From Edaphochlamys debaryana (Eukaryota > Chlorophyta > Chlorophyceae > Chlamydomonadales): 64,000 bases of DNA. The stretch lies in assembly GCA_016858145.1 (NCBI GenBank), contig JAEHOE010000092.1:310001-374000 (forward strand), in the 5' to 3' direction. Position 1 is the first letter of the stretch, and each line of letters begins with the position of its first letter. The notes under the pieces were generated by a model. That model was not told the origin of the DNA, searched no databases, and saw only the letters and a list, made by a program, of their open reading frames with translations. A program made the position numbers and the translations under genes. Of this stretch, positions 37,932-50,500 are shown one piece after another.

Positions 37932-39618
37932 GGCCCCTGGTGGCACGGAGGGACGGCGCGAGGAGAGACGGCGGGGTAAGAACGCCGGATCGTGTCTGTG
38001 TCGATCCGGCAGAAAATGCCTCTCCTTTACGGCAGCTGTGTGCCACCCGCTTGCCCCGCCCCCTCGCCCCCCCACCCCCCACCCCCACCCCCCACCCCCC
38101 ACCCCCCACCCCCACCCCCCACCCCCACCCCCGGATCATGTATGCTATGCCCTTGCACGAGGGATCCTGGGCACCCAACATAGCTTCTCCCTGCAGAAAG
38201 CCGCACGTAGGGGAAAGTGGCCCGCCGCACGTGACACGCTAGCTGTTGCCAACGGGCTCGCGCGCGCGCGCGCTACGCGCATGGCTCTGCTCGCCTCTCC
38301 TCCCCACCAACGTTGCACAGGCCCAAGCCAAAGGACCAAGTGCGCAGTGCTCAACTACCGCCACAGACCCTTGACCGCTGTTGGAAGTCTGCCGCTCTTG
38401 TCTGCGTGACGCACGTCGGCATGAGTGTCGAAGTGTCCGTCGGCATGTCCCAAGTGGGAGACCGGTTTTCGACAGGCAGTTAAGGCAAATTAACGTTTGC
38501 GCCGTTCCATGCTACCAATGACAACGCGGGCGGGCGTCCAAGCCCTGCCGGGAGACGCCCATGAGCTTGGGCACGCGCCGCTCCATCCCTCAACCCATTC
38601 AAGCTTGATATCGTGATGAAGACCGTGTAAAGTGGAGACAGCTATGTGTACATAAAGCGTGAGCTCACCCTTGTGCGCGGGAAGTCCCGTCCGCGGTACC
38701 TCCGCCGCGTTGCCCACACGCCTACCTATCAAATGAATGCCGACGAAGTGCTCTATGTGGTGGAGGCCTGAATGTCTTTGGCTGACGCCTCCGGTCTTGC
38801 TTTTCCGGCTTGCACCCCCTTGCCTACACGGCTCTAATTGCGACGGGGCAGTGCAATTCAGCGCCCTGTTGAAGCGCGCGGCGGTGTTGAAAATACTCGC
38901 TCGTACGCGGCGGGTCCATGCGTCCAACTGATGAACACAACAAGTCATTGAGCTTATGTTTCGCCTCACGAACAGTGCACATAGCGGAAAACGGCGACCG
39001 CTTGCCTCTTGGCGCGAAGCCGAACCCGCAATAACTTCTCACACCATACGTGCCTCCCACAAGTGCACGCTCACGGGGTGCACGGGCCATATGGTTGAGC
39101 AGTGCACATAGCGGAAAACGGCTTGCCCACTTGGCGCGAAGCCGAACCCGCGACTTTGCGTGCCACGCGTGTCATGCGAAGTACCCGAACCTGGCTCCGG
39201 CCTGCCGCCCCTGCCCGGCCAGCCCAGGCCCGGCCCCCTTCGTGACGTCTCGCGGGTCAACGTTACCCCCCCCCCCCCCCCCCCCCCCCCCCCCGCAACC
39301 GCGCTCTCCTCGCGGTTCAGCATGAGGCGCCTCCCCGCTCGTCCTCTCCGTCCTCCAGTCCTCCAGTCCCCCAAGCACTGGCATGGTGCTTCGAGCAAAG
39401 CTCTTGCAATCCTCCTGATCCCTCCCCTTTCCCAACCGTGGCAGGGCGCCTAGCATCAAGCAACCCCTTCCTTATTCTCCCCCTTCGCCCCTGTTCTCAC
39501 GTACCAGTACCGCAAGGGCGCCTCCTGCCCCCCTCCGCGCCCCCTGACTGTCGATCGTCCTGGCAAAGACCCCCCTCCCTCCGTCCGCTCCCTTCCCCCT
39601 ACCTCCCCTTCTTGCTAG
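37932..39618. other. Upstream region of gene B
   Basis: This should contain the gene B promoter. It holds a C/A-rich simple repeat at about 38066-38131 and a run of about 28 C at 39267-39294. No protein-coding homology was recognised. A segment near 38665 (cttgtgcgcggga) recurs about 700 bp upstream of gene C as well, near 63630, hinting at a shared upstream element. Confidence 0.45.
38973..39155 (+). repeat. Direct repeat pair of about 55-60 bp
   Basis: A segment starting cagtgcacatagcggaaaac and ending gcgaagccgaacccgc occurs at about 38973-39032 and again at about 39100-39153, with small indels between. It was not recognised as a known element. Confidence 0.7.
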
Positions 39619-40240
39619 ATCGTGGAGACGGGCAGGGTTGCCAATACGTATCAGTCCCCGTATTGATACGGATACGTATTAATACGGATACGGCCTGTCG
39701 CTGCCGTATCAATACGGCATGCGGCGCGGGGGTACCGGCCAGGCAGCCGGGGGCCGGCGGCGGGGGGGGGGGGGGGGGGGGGGGCTGGGGTGTTGGGGTG
39801 CGTCGGTCGGCAGCTCAGCCGTCCGTTCCGCCGTAGCCGATGCCCTACGCGCTCCCTGCGCTTCTACGTGAACGCGGAGCGCATTCGCTCGTGCACAAGG
39901 CGGCAGTATGGGCTGCCGTACGCTGCCGTATTAATACGGCTGGGCGCCGCCGTATTAGAGCCGTATTAAGCCGTATTAGCGAGGAGGGGGCCGTATTGCG
40001 TGTTAATACGCGTATTGGCCCCGGGGGCTGCCGTATTATGCAACCCTGGAGACGGGGCAGTACCGCAAGGGCACCTACACGGACAAGCCCGGGTCCAAAG
40101 CTGTCGTCGAGGCAGAGAAGCGCAGGATGGAGTGGCGCAGGCGTGTTGAGGGCCGGGCGAGGGCGTGCCATTGCGGTGCTGGCCAGCATCCACAGTCGTC
40201 CCTTTCAGTCGGTGAAGAGAGGGGAAGGGGTGTAGGGTGA
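39619..40240 (+). pseudogene. Cyclophilin C-terminal exon fragment, split by the MITE
   Basis: If the element and one copy of its target repeat are ignored, the sequence after a good polypyrimidine acceptor (cccttcttgctag) reads IVETGQYRKGTYTDKPGSKA and continues to a TGA at 40238-40240. The IV-x-x-GQ strand is the usual end of cyclophilin-type peptidyl-prolyl isomerases. No preceding cyclophilin exons were found on this strand, so this is most likely a dead fragment, possibly a partial duplicate of the minus-strand copy at 40760-41680. Confidence 0.6.
39633..40048. mobile_element. Non-autonomous hAT-type MITE (416 bp)
   Basis: The ends are inverted: CAGGGTTGCCAATACG at the left, and the complement of CAGGGTTGCATAATACG at the right. 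The element is flanked by a perfect 8-bp direct repeat, GAGACGGG, at 39625-39632 and 40049-40056. An 8-bp duplication and CAGGG-type termini fit the hAT superfamily. The interior is rich in (c)cgtattaatacg palindromes and contains a long G run; there is no transposase. It sits inside a cyclophilin-like exon. Confidence 0.85.
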
Positions 40241-40759
40241 TGAGCAAGATCGCATCGCGTTGGCAGGACGACAGTCCAGAGGGGGCAGGAGGGGGCAGGA
40301 GGGGTTCAGGGGGTGCCCGTGCGGTGCTGCCCGCATCTCTCCTCGGTGTGCGTGGGGAGAGGGGGAAGGAGGGATGGAAGGGTGGCTGTACGAGCAGAGC
40401 CGGATCACCAGGCCAGACACGAGACTGGTGGGCGTGCAGGATCGTGTGGGCTTATTGTGGAGGCATGGGGCCTCGGCGCTATGCGTGCGCTGGCCGGTAG
40501 GGCCGGCTCGCGCTGCGGTCGGCCTGCTTGGCTGCATGCGGCCAAAGGTGCCATTCTGTTGCCCATTTTGTTAATATTATTACACGGACAAGAGCATCAG
40601 CGGTGAACTCCCATACGGGCCGTGGGCCAAATGGACGTGTCCAGTGAAGCACAAACGAATAAAGCAAGGGTGAGTGGGCCCCAAAGTGCATCTCCAGACC
40701 AGGCCCCGAGACACCCCCGCTGCGGCCCCAACCCCGGGTCCCTCACCCCGCGCCCACGC

Positions 40760-41680
40760 GCCTGCGCCACTCCACCCTGCAGTTTGGACGGCTTTAAACG
40801 CGGGCGAATCCTTATAGGCTCCCTTGCGGTACTGCCCCGCATCCACGATTTCGGGAAGGCGGGAGAAGCGGGAGGGACGTGGGGGATGGGAGGAGGCATC
40901 GATGCACGCTGAGCGGGGTGGCATAGCATCATGCAATGATTGCGAGGACGGTCCCATCGGGTGCTGAGGGGCATGGAGAGGGAGAGGATGGCGTACGGCA
41001 GGCAGGGGCCCGGGGCCAGCTGGCGGACGAACGGTTCGTTTGCCTTGGGGCCATGACCGCCGCCTGGCGCACGTGGGTCGGCCCGAAGCGACCTAAGCTG
41101 CACGTAGCGCCCCAAACAGGGTAAGCACACCGCGACCTGCTTGCTGGCGAGGGGCCCCTGCGCCCCATCCCGCCTCTGCCCCTCCAACCCCACCTCCGCC
41201 CCTCCCACCACGCCTGCGCTCCTGCCAGCCCGCCTGCGCTAGGCCGCTCTGCAGATGCTCGTTATTCTTGCGGCCCCTGGACAGCTCGTTGACGGCCTCG
41301 GCGATCTGGGGCGGAGGGTGACGCACATGGCGAGAACGATGACACAGGGGGCGCCAGAGGGGAACACGGCTGAGGTCGCGGTGCGAACGCCCTCTTGCGC
41401 TGTCCACGACAAGGCCGGGCACCCAAGCCCGCCGACCGGCAGTCTAGACTCTCTCGCAAGAGGGCCTCCAACCCACCTCGAGGCCCGAGATCAACTCCCC
41501 ACCAGGGCCTGCAACCCACCTCGAGGCCTGAGACCACCTCCCCACCAGGGCCTGCAACCCACCTCGAGGCCTGAGACCACCTCCCCACCAGGGCCTGCAA
41601 CCCACCTCGAGGCCTGAGACCACCTCCCCGAATATGGTGTAGCTCCCGTCCAGGTGGTGGGCGGTGCCCATGGTGGTGGA
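40760..41680 (-). pseudogene. Cyclophilin-type peptidyl-prolyl isomerase, C-terminal part, probably a remnant
   Basis: Three coding blocks occur in family order on the minus strand: GTAHHLDGSYTIFGEVVSGLE (41606 to about 41680), IAEAVNELSRGRKNNEHLQ (about 41240-41305) and EIVDAGQYRKGAYKDSPAF (about 40790-40860). HLDG-x-Y-T-x-FGEV and GQ near the end are cyclophilin signatures. Problems: no acceptor AG lies close before the first block, the last block is preceded by cgaa where the plus-strand copy has ctag, and no N-terminal catalytic exons were found between 41700 and 43600. It may be a remnant, or a gene whose 5' exons I failed to recognise. Confidence 0.6.
41466..41640 (+). repeat. About 43-bp tandem repeat spanning a cyclophilin exon-intron border
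   Basis: The unit cctgcaacccacctcgaggc plus tgagaccacctccccaccaggg is present about four times. On the minus strand each unit contains the coding end VVSGLE, a GTGGGT donor and a ttgcag acceptor-like end, so the repeat has multiplied the splice junction. Confidence 0.8.
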
Positions 41681-41699
41681 GAAGTGGCAAAGGGGGTGG

Positions 41700-43631
41700 G
41701 GGGTCGGGGCCGGTGTGTATGTCGGGGGGTGGGTGGGGCGGGGTCGGAGGCGTGGCGGTTGGGTGAGGAGGCGGAGTGGCGGTGGGGAGAGGGCAGGGGA
41801 AGGGGGCGGTTGTGGGAGTAAGAGGGAGCAGGGGCTCGAGGTGAGTGTTTGGGGGGGTGGGGTTGAGGTGGTGATGGGACGAGGGATACGGGCTGGCTCC
41901 TCATCTGCCTTGGTGATGTTGCCCTGGTTTTGGCTTGGCGCTTAGTTGTGGCATAGGGCGTGTCCCGCCCGTCTGTTGCTCCCGTTAGCTGGAGGACGAA
42001 CCAGCAGCATCTAGCGTCCAGCAAGCAAGCTTTTACGCTCATGGATGGCGTCGGATGTAAAGCCTAGGCCAAGCGTGATGCTGCAACCTAGCCTTGCCCC
42101 ACGCAGATCTGCCTGCTGTGATGTGCGTGTACCTGAGGCACTCGCAACATGCTTGTTGTGGGTGCCTCATCCTACGTACGGACATGCTCTGCTCTCCAGG
42201 TAGGGCGGGGGCAGAACACATTATCCCGATCCCCCCCACGCACTCAACCGTAAACTGCACACACTGCCGTACATGGCCATAATGTAATCCATCTGCCTCC
42301 GCTGATGTGCCAATCGACTGCGCTTCGTGTGCGCTACCGCCCTAAGCGTGAACCGGAAGCGTCTGCGGGGCTGAGGTCCTGTCCATGGACCTTCGGTACC
42401 TGGCATCCGCGTTGTCATTGCCTATTTCTCCTATGACGCTGTGGACAGAACAGTATGCACGCACGCCTGGCCACGGTGGCAGCAACGGTCGTGCTGTGTC
42501 CCACAAGCGAGCGGACATGCTGACTTGTGCCACCCCAAACGCCCCTTCGACCACCACACCTTCTGTCGGTCGTGCACAGGTATCTCCAGGGGTGAAACTT
42601 CACTTGATACCATGCGTAGGAGCGCCATGGGGTGCGTCAGACCTCCGTGACAGCTCTGTCACGGCTTCTAGAAGTCCGGACAGGAGCGGGACCCCCCTCC
42701 CGACTTGAAGGGTCCATAACATCTTAACCTCCGTTTTGAATTCTGAATTGGCGTCCTCTCGCCAAGCCCTGCACGTGGTGCAGCTTCTTACACTCGCCCC
42801 CCCCCCCTCCGTGCTCCCTACAGAACAAGCTGCGTGCGTGCGTGGGCTTCCATGGGTCAGTGCAACGCCCCACACTCCTGACCTCGGGACATATGGCCGG
42901 ACATGCTGGGCTTTGCATCGGTGCATCCACTGATCTACTGATCTGGCTGAGAGGTCTGTGCCCGGATCATTCAGCGCTTCCCTCAACAATTGAAACTCAT
43001 GCCTATGACCTGTGCGGGACGGGAGAACTACCAAGGAGGCACAGCCGTGCGTCCTAAGTTCAAAAGCACGAAAGGCTCTAGATATCTGGCCGCCATCCAT
43101 ACGTGCCTTGCTAACATCAAAGCCAGAGCGTGCCCGTTGACCGCAGAGGAAACGTGTTTCTGCACCGAAATCCGTGGCGTGATCCCATCCAGCAAAGCTC
43201 TTCGACTTAACAAAGCACAGTCCTGAGAAAAGCGAGAGGCAGCCTGCCATGAATAGTGAGCATGACAACGCTGCATCGATATATAAAAGCAAGCGAACCA
43301 GCCCCATCTATCAGTACGTGGCAGGAGGCAAGAAGGAGCGCGCGTGTCCGCCAAGCACCTGGGGGCCGCCAGGACCGCAAGTCATGGTGTCCGCTAGTGG
43401 GGCTGATAAGACTGCATATGGCATGCCCTGCTAGCTAGGGCTATGCCAGCGGGAACTACTTTGGAGATTGGTATAGTTATGTACTAGCAATTGAAGTGGC
43501 TATGCTATGTTCGCAATACGGGATGCCCCCACTGTTCCGCACCCTGTGACTTGCATACACTCAAAGTGTGCGAGTCCTCATCACACCACGAACCACCGAA
43601 GCTATGCACAGGTCTATGGGCAAATATGAGG
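41700..43631. other. Spacer between cyclophilin fragments and gene C stop
   Basis: The left end (41690-41870) is strongly strand-biased G-rich sequence. A 235-codon minus-strand open frame spans 42600-43307 and starts with a hydrophobic stretch, but it has no recognisable domain and could be chance. No TGTAA motif was found within about 300 bp downstream of the gene C stop. Confidence 0.5.
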
Positions 43632-44540
43632 TTAGACTGGAGGCCGAGGGCGTGGGCTTGGCGGGCGAGGGCTGGGGGGTCGTGGGCTTGGGGGTCGAGG
43701 GCTGGGCGGACGTGGGCTGGGTGGCTTGGGGGCAGGGGGCGGCGGGGGTGGCGAGGCTGGGCGCGTGTAGGAGAAAGAGACGATGTAGCCAGTGTCGGTG
43801 GGCTGGCAGACGCTTGTGTTGCTGGGTACTGTGTTTAGTGCAGTGAACTTGCGGTCTGCAAGGAAACCGTTGATGTTAAGCTGGGAAGAAGCGTAGCGGA
43901 CCCAGAAGGCAGCTGGGGTGCTGTCACGGCGGCGCAGGCAGGCGTGGTACGTGGCGGTCTCGGGCAGGGGCACGCCGTCCCCGGACGGGAAGACGACGCT
44001 CTCAAAAGCCGACGGGGGCCTTGCAGCCGCGTTGTCACCCCTGCGCATGGCGTGCCACGAGCAAGTACTGTGTTAGCCAAACCGTGTCTTGTGCATCTAA
44101 AGAACTCAAGCACATAGCTCACCCATGGTATGCCTGGTTGATCGAGGGACTGTTGAGAGTCAGGCTTCGGTTGAGGCTCCCGGATCGCCACGAAACGATG
44201 AGGTCCGCGTTGATCGGGTCAGCGTCTTGGGTGGCCGCAGCTGCAAGGAGTGGTTGGGAGGACATGATTCGTCAACAAGTTGTTCATGCTTAAGATATCA
44301 AATTTATGCCATGATCCGTGCCCTGATGGCACGCTAGGGCACTGGACTCACCCAAGAAGGCGCTGGGGCAGGCGTGGTTGGGGGCGTTGGGCGTGTCGGC
44401 GCAGTGCTTGGTCGAGAGCATGACCCACTGGCTGCCCCCGGCGTCCCGGCAGGCAGCGTCCGGCAGACCGTCTCCATCGCAATCGCCCGAGAAGAGTGTG
44501 CGTGGTGGGGGGCACCACGTCGCGTTGGGCGGCACGCATG
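43632..44540 (-). other. Gene C last Cys-rich module and Pro-rich C-terminal tail (exons 69-71)
   Basis: Exons are 44352-44540, 44123-44240 and 43632-44040. Exon 69 (WCPPPRTLFSGDCDGDGLPD...CPSAFLG) is module 4 and includes a DCDGDGLPD segment like calcium-binding type-3 repeats. The last exon ends SPPPPPPAPK, then PPSPR repeats and a TAA. Such tails are usually hydroxyproline-glycosylated in volvocine wall proteins. Confidence 0.7.
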
Positions 44541-47500
44541 CTGCGGAAAACGCACAAAAGGAACAGACGGGTACGTAAGCACCAGTAGCCCATGCCCGTG
44601 CACTTGTACCCAGCCGGCATTGGCGGCCTTGCACGTTCCCACTAGCTTGCAGCCCTGCTTCACGCACCTCGGCGCGTCGTCCAGGCCTCCTGGTTGAGGC
44701 GGTTGAGGACGGACACAATGCCGTCGTCCCCAACCTGCATGCGGAAGGGGCCCAGGGCATCCCCGGTCTTGTCCGCAAACGTGGTGCTGATGGTGTTCAG
44801 CCAGGACCTCCACACGACCGCGCCGTTGGTTTCGGCGACGACCCCTGCGTGAGGAGGGACGACATTTGCATTGGTCGTATGCTAAGCGTGATCTTGCTTG
44901 CACATGGGCGCGCGCTTGCAATCGGGCTCACAGCTTCCGTTCTTGAGGAATACCGCGGCACGCCGCCGGGAGGCATTCGTGTTCGTGGACCATAGAGGGG
45001 GGTTGACGAGGTTGTACCGCTCTCGGTACACCTCCCGGACCACCACATTCCCGCCACTCTCCACATACAGGCTGAAGCGCCGGGAGGGCGATAGGATGCG
45101 GTCACACTGCCAGAGCTGACCGCCCGCGGGCGCAGGCGCGGTAGCGTTGGGCGGAGGGATGAGGCCGCAGCGCAGGTCCCAGGCAGGGTCCGGACACTTC
45201 GTCTCGCTTGCGACACCGCATGTGCCGTTCACAGACACAATGGCGTGGTGCACGTCTGGGGTGGGGGCGTAGAAGGGATAGGGTGAAGGGGATAGGGTGA
45301 AAGGGATAGGATGAAAGGGATAGGATGGAAGCGTTGCTCTTAAGTTGTCGAGAAGCAAGCATGCATGCCAGCCTCTCCAAGCGGTAGTGGTCGATCTCAC
45401 AGCCGGTTTGGCTCACCAGCGGGGAAAATCGTTGGGCAGAGGCGTGTTGGCGCGTACGGCTGTGGAAGCATTCGAGAAGGCGCAAATGCAATTGGGCGTT
45501 GGTTGCCAGCACGGTTGCATTGGAGACTGAGGTGGCCGCCAATTCATTCAGCCCCACACCTACCCAGCCTGTGCTTGCGTCGTCCGCAGCGCAACCCATT
45601 GAGCTTGTGATGGCGCCGCGGCGGCCGTCGGGGTGGGTGCACACCCAGTCCCGGGATCCGCCGTCACCGCAGTCAACCATCTTCAGCACGGTTCGAGCCT
45701 CCGTGCACCAGGTCGCGGGCAGGGCACACACTGCAGTAGCATGAATGCAGGCGAGTGAGTAGAGTGAGAGGATTTGTGCAATGCTGAGCTGTTCTGGTAG
45801 TCAGGGGGCGCTGCTGCTTTAGCTATGAGTGGACAAGAGAATGTAGTTGCGGGAATGTGGGAGCTCATCAGGTATGGGAACTTCAGCAATAGCTTACCCG
45901 GTGCACTGGTGTAGACTTCTTCCTGGACGCGGTTATGTACACTGATGGTGCCGTCCACATCGTCAATGGTCATGGTGTAAGGCCCGTTGCTGGGGCCAGC
46001 ACCCGCCACAGATTGAGGTCTGAAGACAACGGTGGGGTTGGTGACCTGCCACGAGCCGTCATTGCCGAGGAGCAGCATGCGGCCCGGAGGAGCCGCCGCA
46101 GCAAGCAGCCGCCTGCAAGACATGGGAGCGAGCATTCGTCAGCTGTCTGGTACCTTATGAGCAGCAACATCATTCCTTCGGGTGGGTGGACCAACCTGTC
46201 GAATGTGCCGTACTCGCGGACCACGAGCCGCCCAGTAGACTCGAGCACAAGCGCCCACCGCCCACTCTCCGAGCGGAGCGAGTTGCAGGCGGAGAGGTTT
46301 GAGCTGATGCTGCACGTCTGGACGCCTGCTCCTGGGCAAGCCTTGGCATTGGCCGTGCAGCTTGCAGGGGCCAAGGGGCTGACCAGGGAGGTGGGCACAG
46401 CTGCAGGGGGGGCAGAGGCATGAAGGAAAGCGTGAGTTAATCACGTAAGAGCAACATTGAGGATAAGCCTCTACCCTGAGCCCATGACGCCAACAACTTG
46501 CCTGGGATGATGGCGGGGCACAGTGATGGCGGGGCTTTGGGCCAGCCCGTGGCTGTGTCCGAGGCGTCGCAGCCCTTGCTGCTAAGGATGACGCCAAACG
46601 AGTTGGTTGCGGGGTCCACACAGACCCAGTCGTTGTACATGGTCATGTTCTGAGCACTGAGCCCGACGATTGGCGTGCGCTGATAGTCGTTGTCACAGTT
46701 GTACGGAATTGCCACGGCAGGTGGAAGGCACCACGTGGCCGGGCGAGGACAGGCTGCATTGGGCATGTATGGCAGGGCCAGGGGCAAGGTACATGAGGTT
46801 GGGCGAGAGGATCGGCTAACCCTGCGCTTGTGTAAGCAAGGCATAGCAACTAACCGATACTGCCCATCCAGTCCTGGCCTATCCCTTACGTTTCCAGCTC
46901 GTCCACGCCTCATCGCCATCCTTGTTCAGCACCGCCCAGTAGCCCTCATCACGAACAGCCACGCGGAAAGGCCCCATGTATGGGCGCCTGTGGTACTCCA
47001 GGATCTGACGGATTGGAGCCAGAGCAGAGTACAGTATTTCAGTTGAGGACCTGACATAGCTACACATAGCGCAAACGGCGCGCTGCTGTAAAGCAGACTG
47101 CTCACTGTTCCATATGGCGCAGGGGTGTCCTGGCCGGGGCCCGCAAGCGGCAGGTTGCCTTTGCTGCCCGCGTCTGAGCACTGCACTGGCGTAACAGCGG
47201 GGTCCGTATACAGGCACCCTGAGGGATGAAAGGCAAGTAAAGAAACGGTGCGCAAGGCTTGTAAAGGAAGAACGAGAGGCAGCTGTTGCAGCCGTGCTCC
47301 AGCTTTGCACGCCAGCCCCAGACATCCGCACGGCGGACACGCACGCACGCACATGAGCCATCAGAGTTGAGGACGAAGCGTTCGGCGTGTGAGAAGCCGA
47401 CCTTGTAGGCTTCAAGGATGTCCCCAGAATCGCGCCTGAAGACGTGATCGCAGGTGTTGAGTTAACCAGGTAGCCCGCTCCCTCGCCGGCATTGATCTGG

Positions 47501-50500
47501 CCCAACGGCAACCAGTACTCACATGAGGGTCAGGGCTTCCCCTCCACGCATCTGTAGATTGTAAGTGCCGGAAGGGGAGAAGACCCTGCAAAGCGTGAAT
47601 GGGCCATCAGCACATGCGACAACACGCCTGCCCTGGACCTCTGCCGCTGGTGCGCCAAGTACCCATGCTTACTGGCCGCATGCCCTGGAAGTGGGGTAGA
47701 AACCTTGGTAAGGCAAGTGTTAATCACAACGCATGGGCACTAGGCACCTCGTTCAGCTTACCACTCAGACCAAAAGCCAATGGTTTGCATGCCGCACCTG
47801 GAAATAGCACGGGTAAACGTTATACCTCCTCTCATTCCTTTGCAGCCAGTGCAGGGATGGAGTCCACACAATCCCAAGACACTGCGGCGATGCGTTGGGC
47901 TACAGTTCATCCCACGCAAATAAACTCACATGGTGTACGCGGGCCTGACGGCACCTGTGACCTTGTCTACTGTGGAGAGGTCCACGTCGGGGCACGTTGC
48001 GCTCTGGCCGTTGAGCACAGAGTCACAGAACTCATCTGACGGTGGAGTCATGAGCGTAGCCGAGGTGATAACTCGCTTTTTGTCGACTGTATAAATGGAG
48101 CCGTGCGGAGCGGGAGCAGGTTGTTAGCGTCTGCAAGGGCAAGCCACCCAGCTCAACAACGTCTGCGCTCACAAATCATTGTTTGGCAACCCTGGCCGAG
48201 GAACGTCGAATTGCTCATTGAGTACAGCACCCCGCGCTTAATAACTTCGTCCGGAGTAACGGACTCGTCAGTTTGGCTGCAATACCTGCGAACGTCAATC
48301 CGCAAAGCAGGAAGGTAGTCTGTTATTGGAACGTGTTACATAAAGGCCCCTTCAAACTGCCTGTAGCCAACACCTCTCAAAGCGCACCAGTCGTATCTGC
48401 GCAAACAAGCAGGAACCCGGTCAGGTCTGGTATCCGCATGCATGCATCCGCCATATGGCGGGAAGGTAACACTGTCAGAGGGCATGCACTCTGCGAAGCG
48501 GCACTTGTGGCTCACTTGTTGTCGCCGTCGCAAAGTTGAAGAGTCACCTGTTCCGCAAGGTTGGGTGAAGCGGTCAGGCACAACCCACCAACAAGATTGT
48601 AGGTTGCACCTTACCCGTGGCGGTCCTCGGCACCAATCCGCAGGCGATCTGGTACCTGAAAGCATTGCGAAATTCAGTTCACGGGCATTGACCTCTTCTA
48701 TGTTCAGGTGTTATGTACAGTGCCCGGGCTTTGCACGCAGCAGGACACGTACTTGGTGGCGCAAACCCAGATACGTCAAAAAGCTGCCGCCAACGCTGTG
48801 TTGGGTCAACGCTCCAGTAGGACTGGCCCACAGAATCCATCCAGCACTTGTTCAGCAGGATTTGATCATCGCCACCTGCCGACCCCAGTGCAACATCTAG
48901 ACACAGCGAAGTGTCAAACCTGGGGCGAATGCTCCACCGGCTTAGGCCCGCGTGGAACACAAACTGGAACTCTTGATTGGGCGAGCCGTCCAGGCAGTAG
49001 CTCGACCCAACCGGCATGATCTCAGTGGCCCAACCAGCTGAACCAGTTGATGCACTGACTGGCTTGGCGGCCATGTCGCTGGCAGTGAGGCAGTTGCGCC
49101 TAAAGTTATAGTTATATGGCGAGTTGAGAATGGGCGTGGCGGCCTGGGGAGATACAATCCGGTAGAAGCTTCGCTGGTCACCTGCATCACGCATAGCATC
49201 GGAGTTCAGTTTATGCGGTCGTTAGTTCACACGTTTGGTGTTGGCTGGTAGTCTGCCGTCGGTACGCAGGCGGTCATGCATTCATGCCTCAGTCAGCAAG
49301 CTGCGCTTGCTTGGTGCTTGCATCACCTACGCCGCAACCTTGCCTCACCATCTTGGGACGGCATGCGAATGCAAGACACGTCGTTCCCGGCGTCCAGCTG
49401 ATTCGTTCCATCCCGCCCCGACAAAGGCGAGCTCCTGAGTTGACAAGTGCCGCTGTACGCGTAAACAAAGAGCCTGCAGCAACGAATGAAGCAAAAGCAC
49501 CGGCGCGTGACCACTTTGATTGAAGAAGTCGCACCCGCACAGAAGTATGCAGCAGTTTCTGTCCTGCTATTCCCCGAGGAACTCACTCGCATGTGTCGGA
49601 GGCCAAACAGGCGTCACGGCATGCATCCCGGCTAACCGCGCTGAAGGACTGTGTCAGGTCGTCTCCGGCTAGTTGCGTGTTGTTAACGCAGAAGAATGGC
49701 CCTGTTTATGGCGGCAGTGGTAAATCATTTCGGCTCTCTGTGCTTCAACCCCTTGCGCTAGTGCATGCGGGCGGGCCTTAGTCCGGGCCCACCGTAGTTT
49801 GGAGAGGGAAAGCATGAGGCGGCAATTCCAGTATTTGGGTTGGTGGATCCATCCGTGCCGTTCAGAACGTTGCCCTTTGCATAGCACTCGCCGTCAACTG
49901 CAAGGTTTCCGGGATACAGCCAAGTGACCAGAATTCACGGCATAGACGGCAAGGAGCACTTTTGCATCGTGTGCTCGTAAACAGGCAAGCGAGCGTGGAG
50001 CCCAACTGCTTACCGCCGCCATTGGCAGATGTGTAACTGTAAAAAGCGCAGCCGGCGGACGCCTTGCAGAGGGCGGAGCACGCCTGGTTCAGTGGCGCCT
50101 GAATGATGCTGTAGTTGAGGTTGGTGCCCTTGATGTCGAAGGCGGGCAGACAGTACTGTCCAACACCTGCGCGGCAAGTGCGGTTGTACACGCAACGCCC
50201 TCGGCTTAGCAGCACTACACAGACTTGCGGCACACACACCCTCTTGCGGCTCACCAACGCGCTCCAAGGTGAACTGTTGAAACGTCGATGCCGAGCAGGG
50301 CGAGAGTAAGACCCCTCCGTAGACGACTTGCATGCACTTCTTCATGGTTGTGTTGCTGTCAATCGCTACCACGGTAGCTGACACAACCGCACTTGTGGTC
50401 ACTTGCATGGACGGCGAGGCGTCTGCGCGCATGCAAGGAGCGAGCGTTGATTGTTAGGCAAGCTCAAGCGACGGTCCGCTGGCTCTATAGGTCGTCGAGA

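Noticed and set aside
39267..39294. Run of C as a functional element
   Set aside because: A simple homopolymer, common in GC-rich genomes and prone to assembly error.
42600..43307. 235-codon minus-strand open frame with hydrophobic start
   Set aside because: No recognisable domain, no paralogue in the window and no clear promoter or poly(A) motif; kept only as a note in the spacer entry.
43650..43740. Regular short repeats resembling a CRISPR array
   Set aside because: They encode the PPSPR tail in frame, the genome is eukaryotic, and there are no unique spacers.
48336..48396. Longer exon after the KYDW segment in gene C (KYDWCALRGVGYRQF then stop)
   Set aside because: This reading meets a stop and has no counterpart in B; a 9-nt exon with GT donors in both genes keeps phase and joins to YCS in each.
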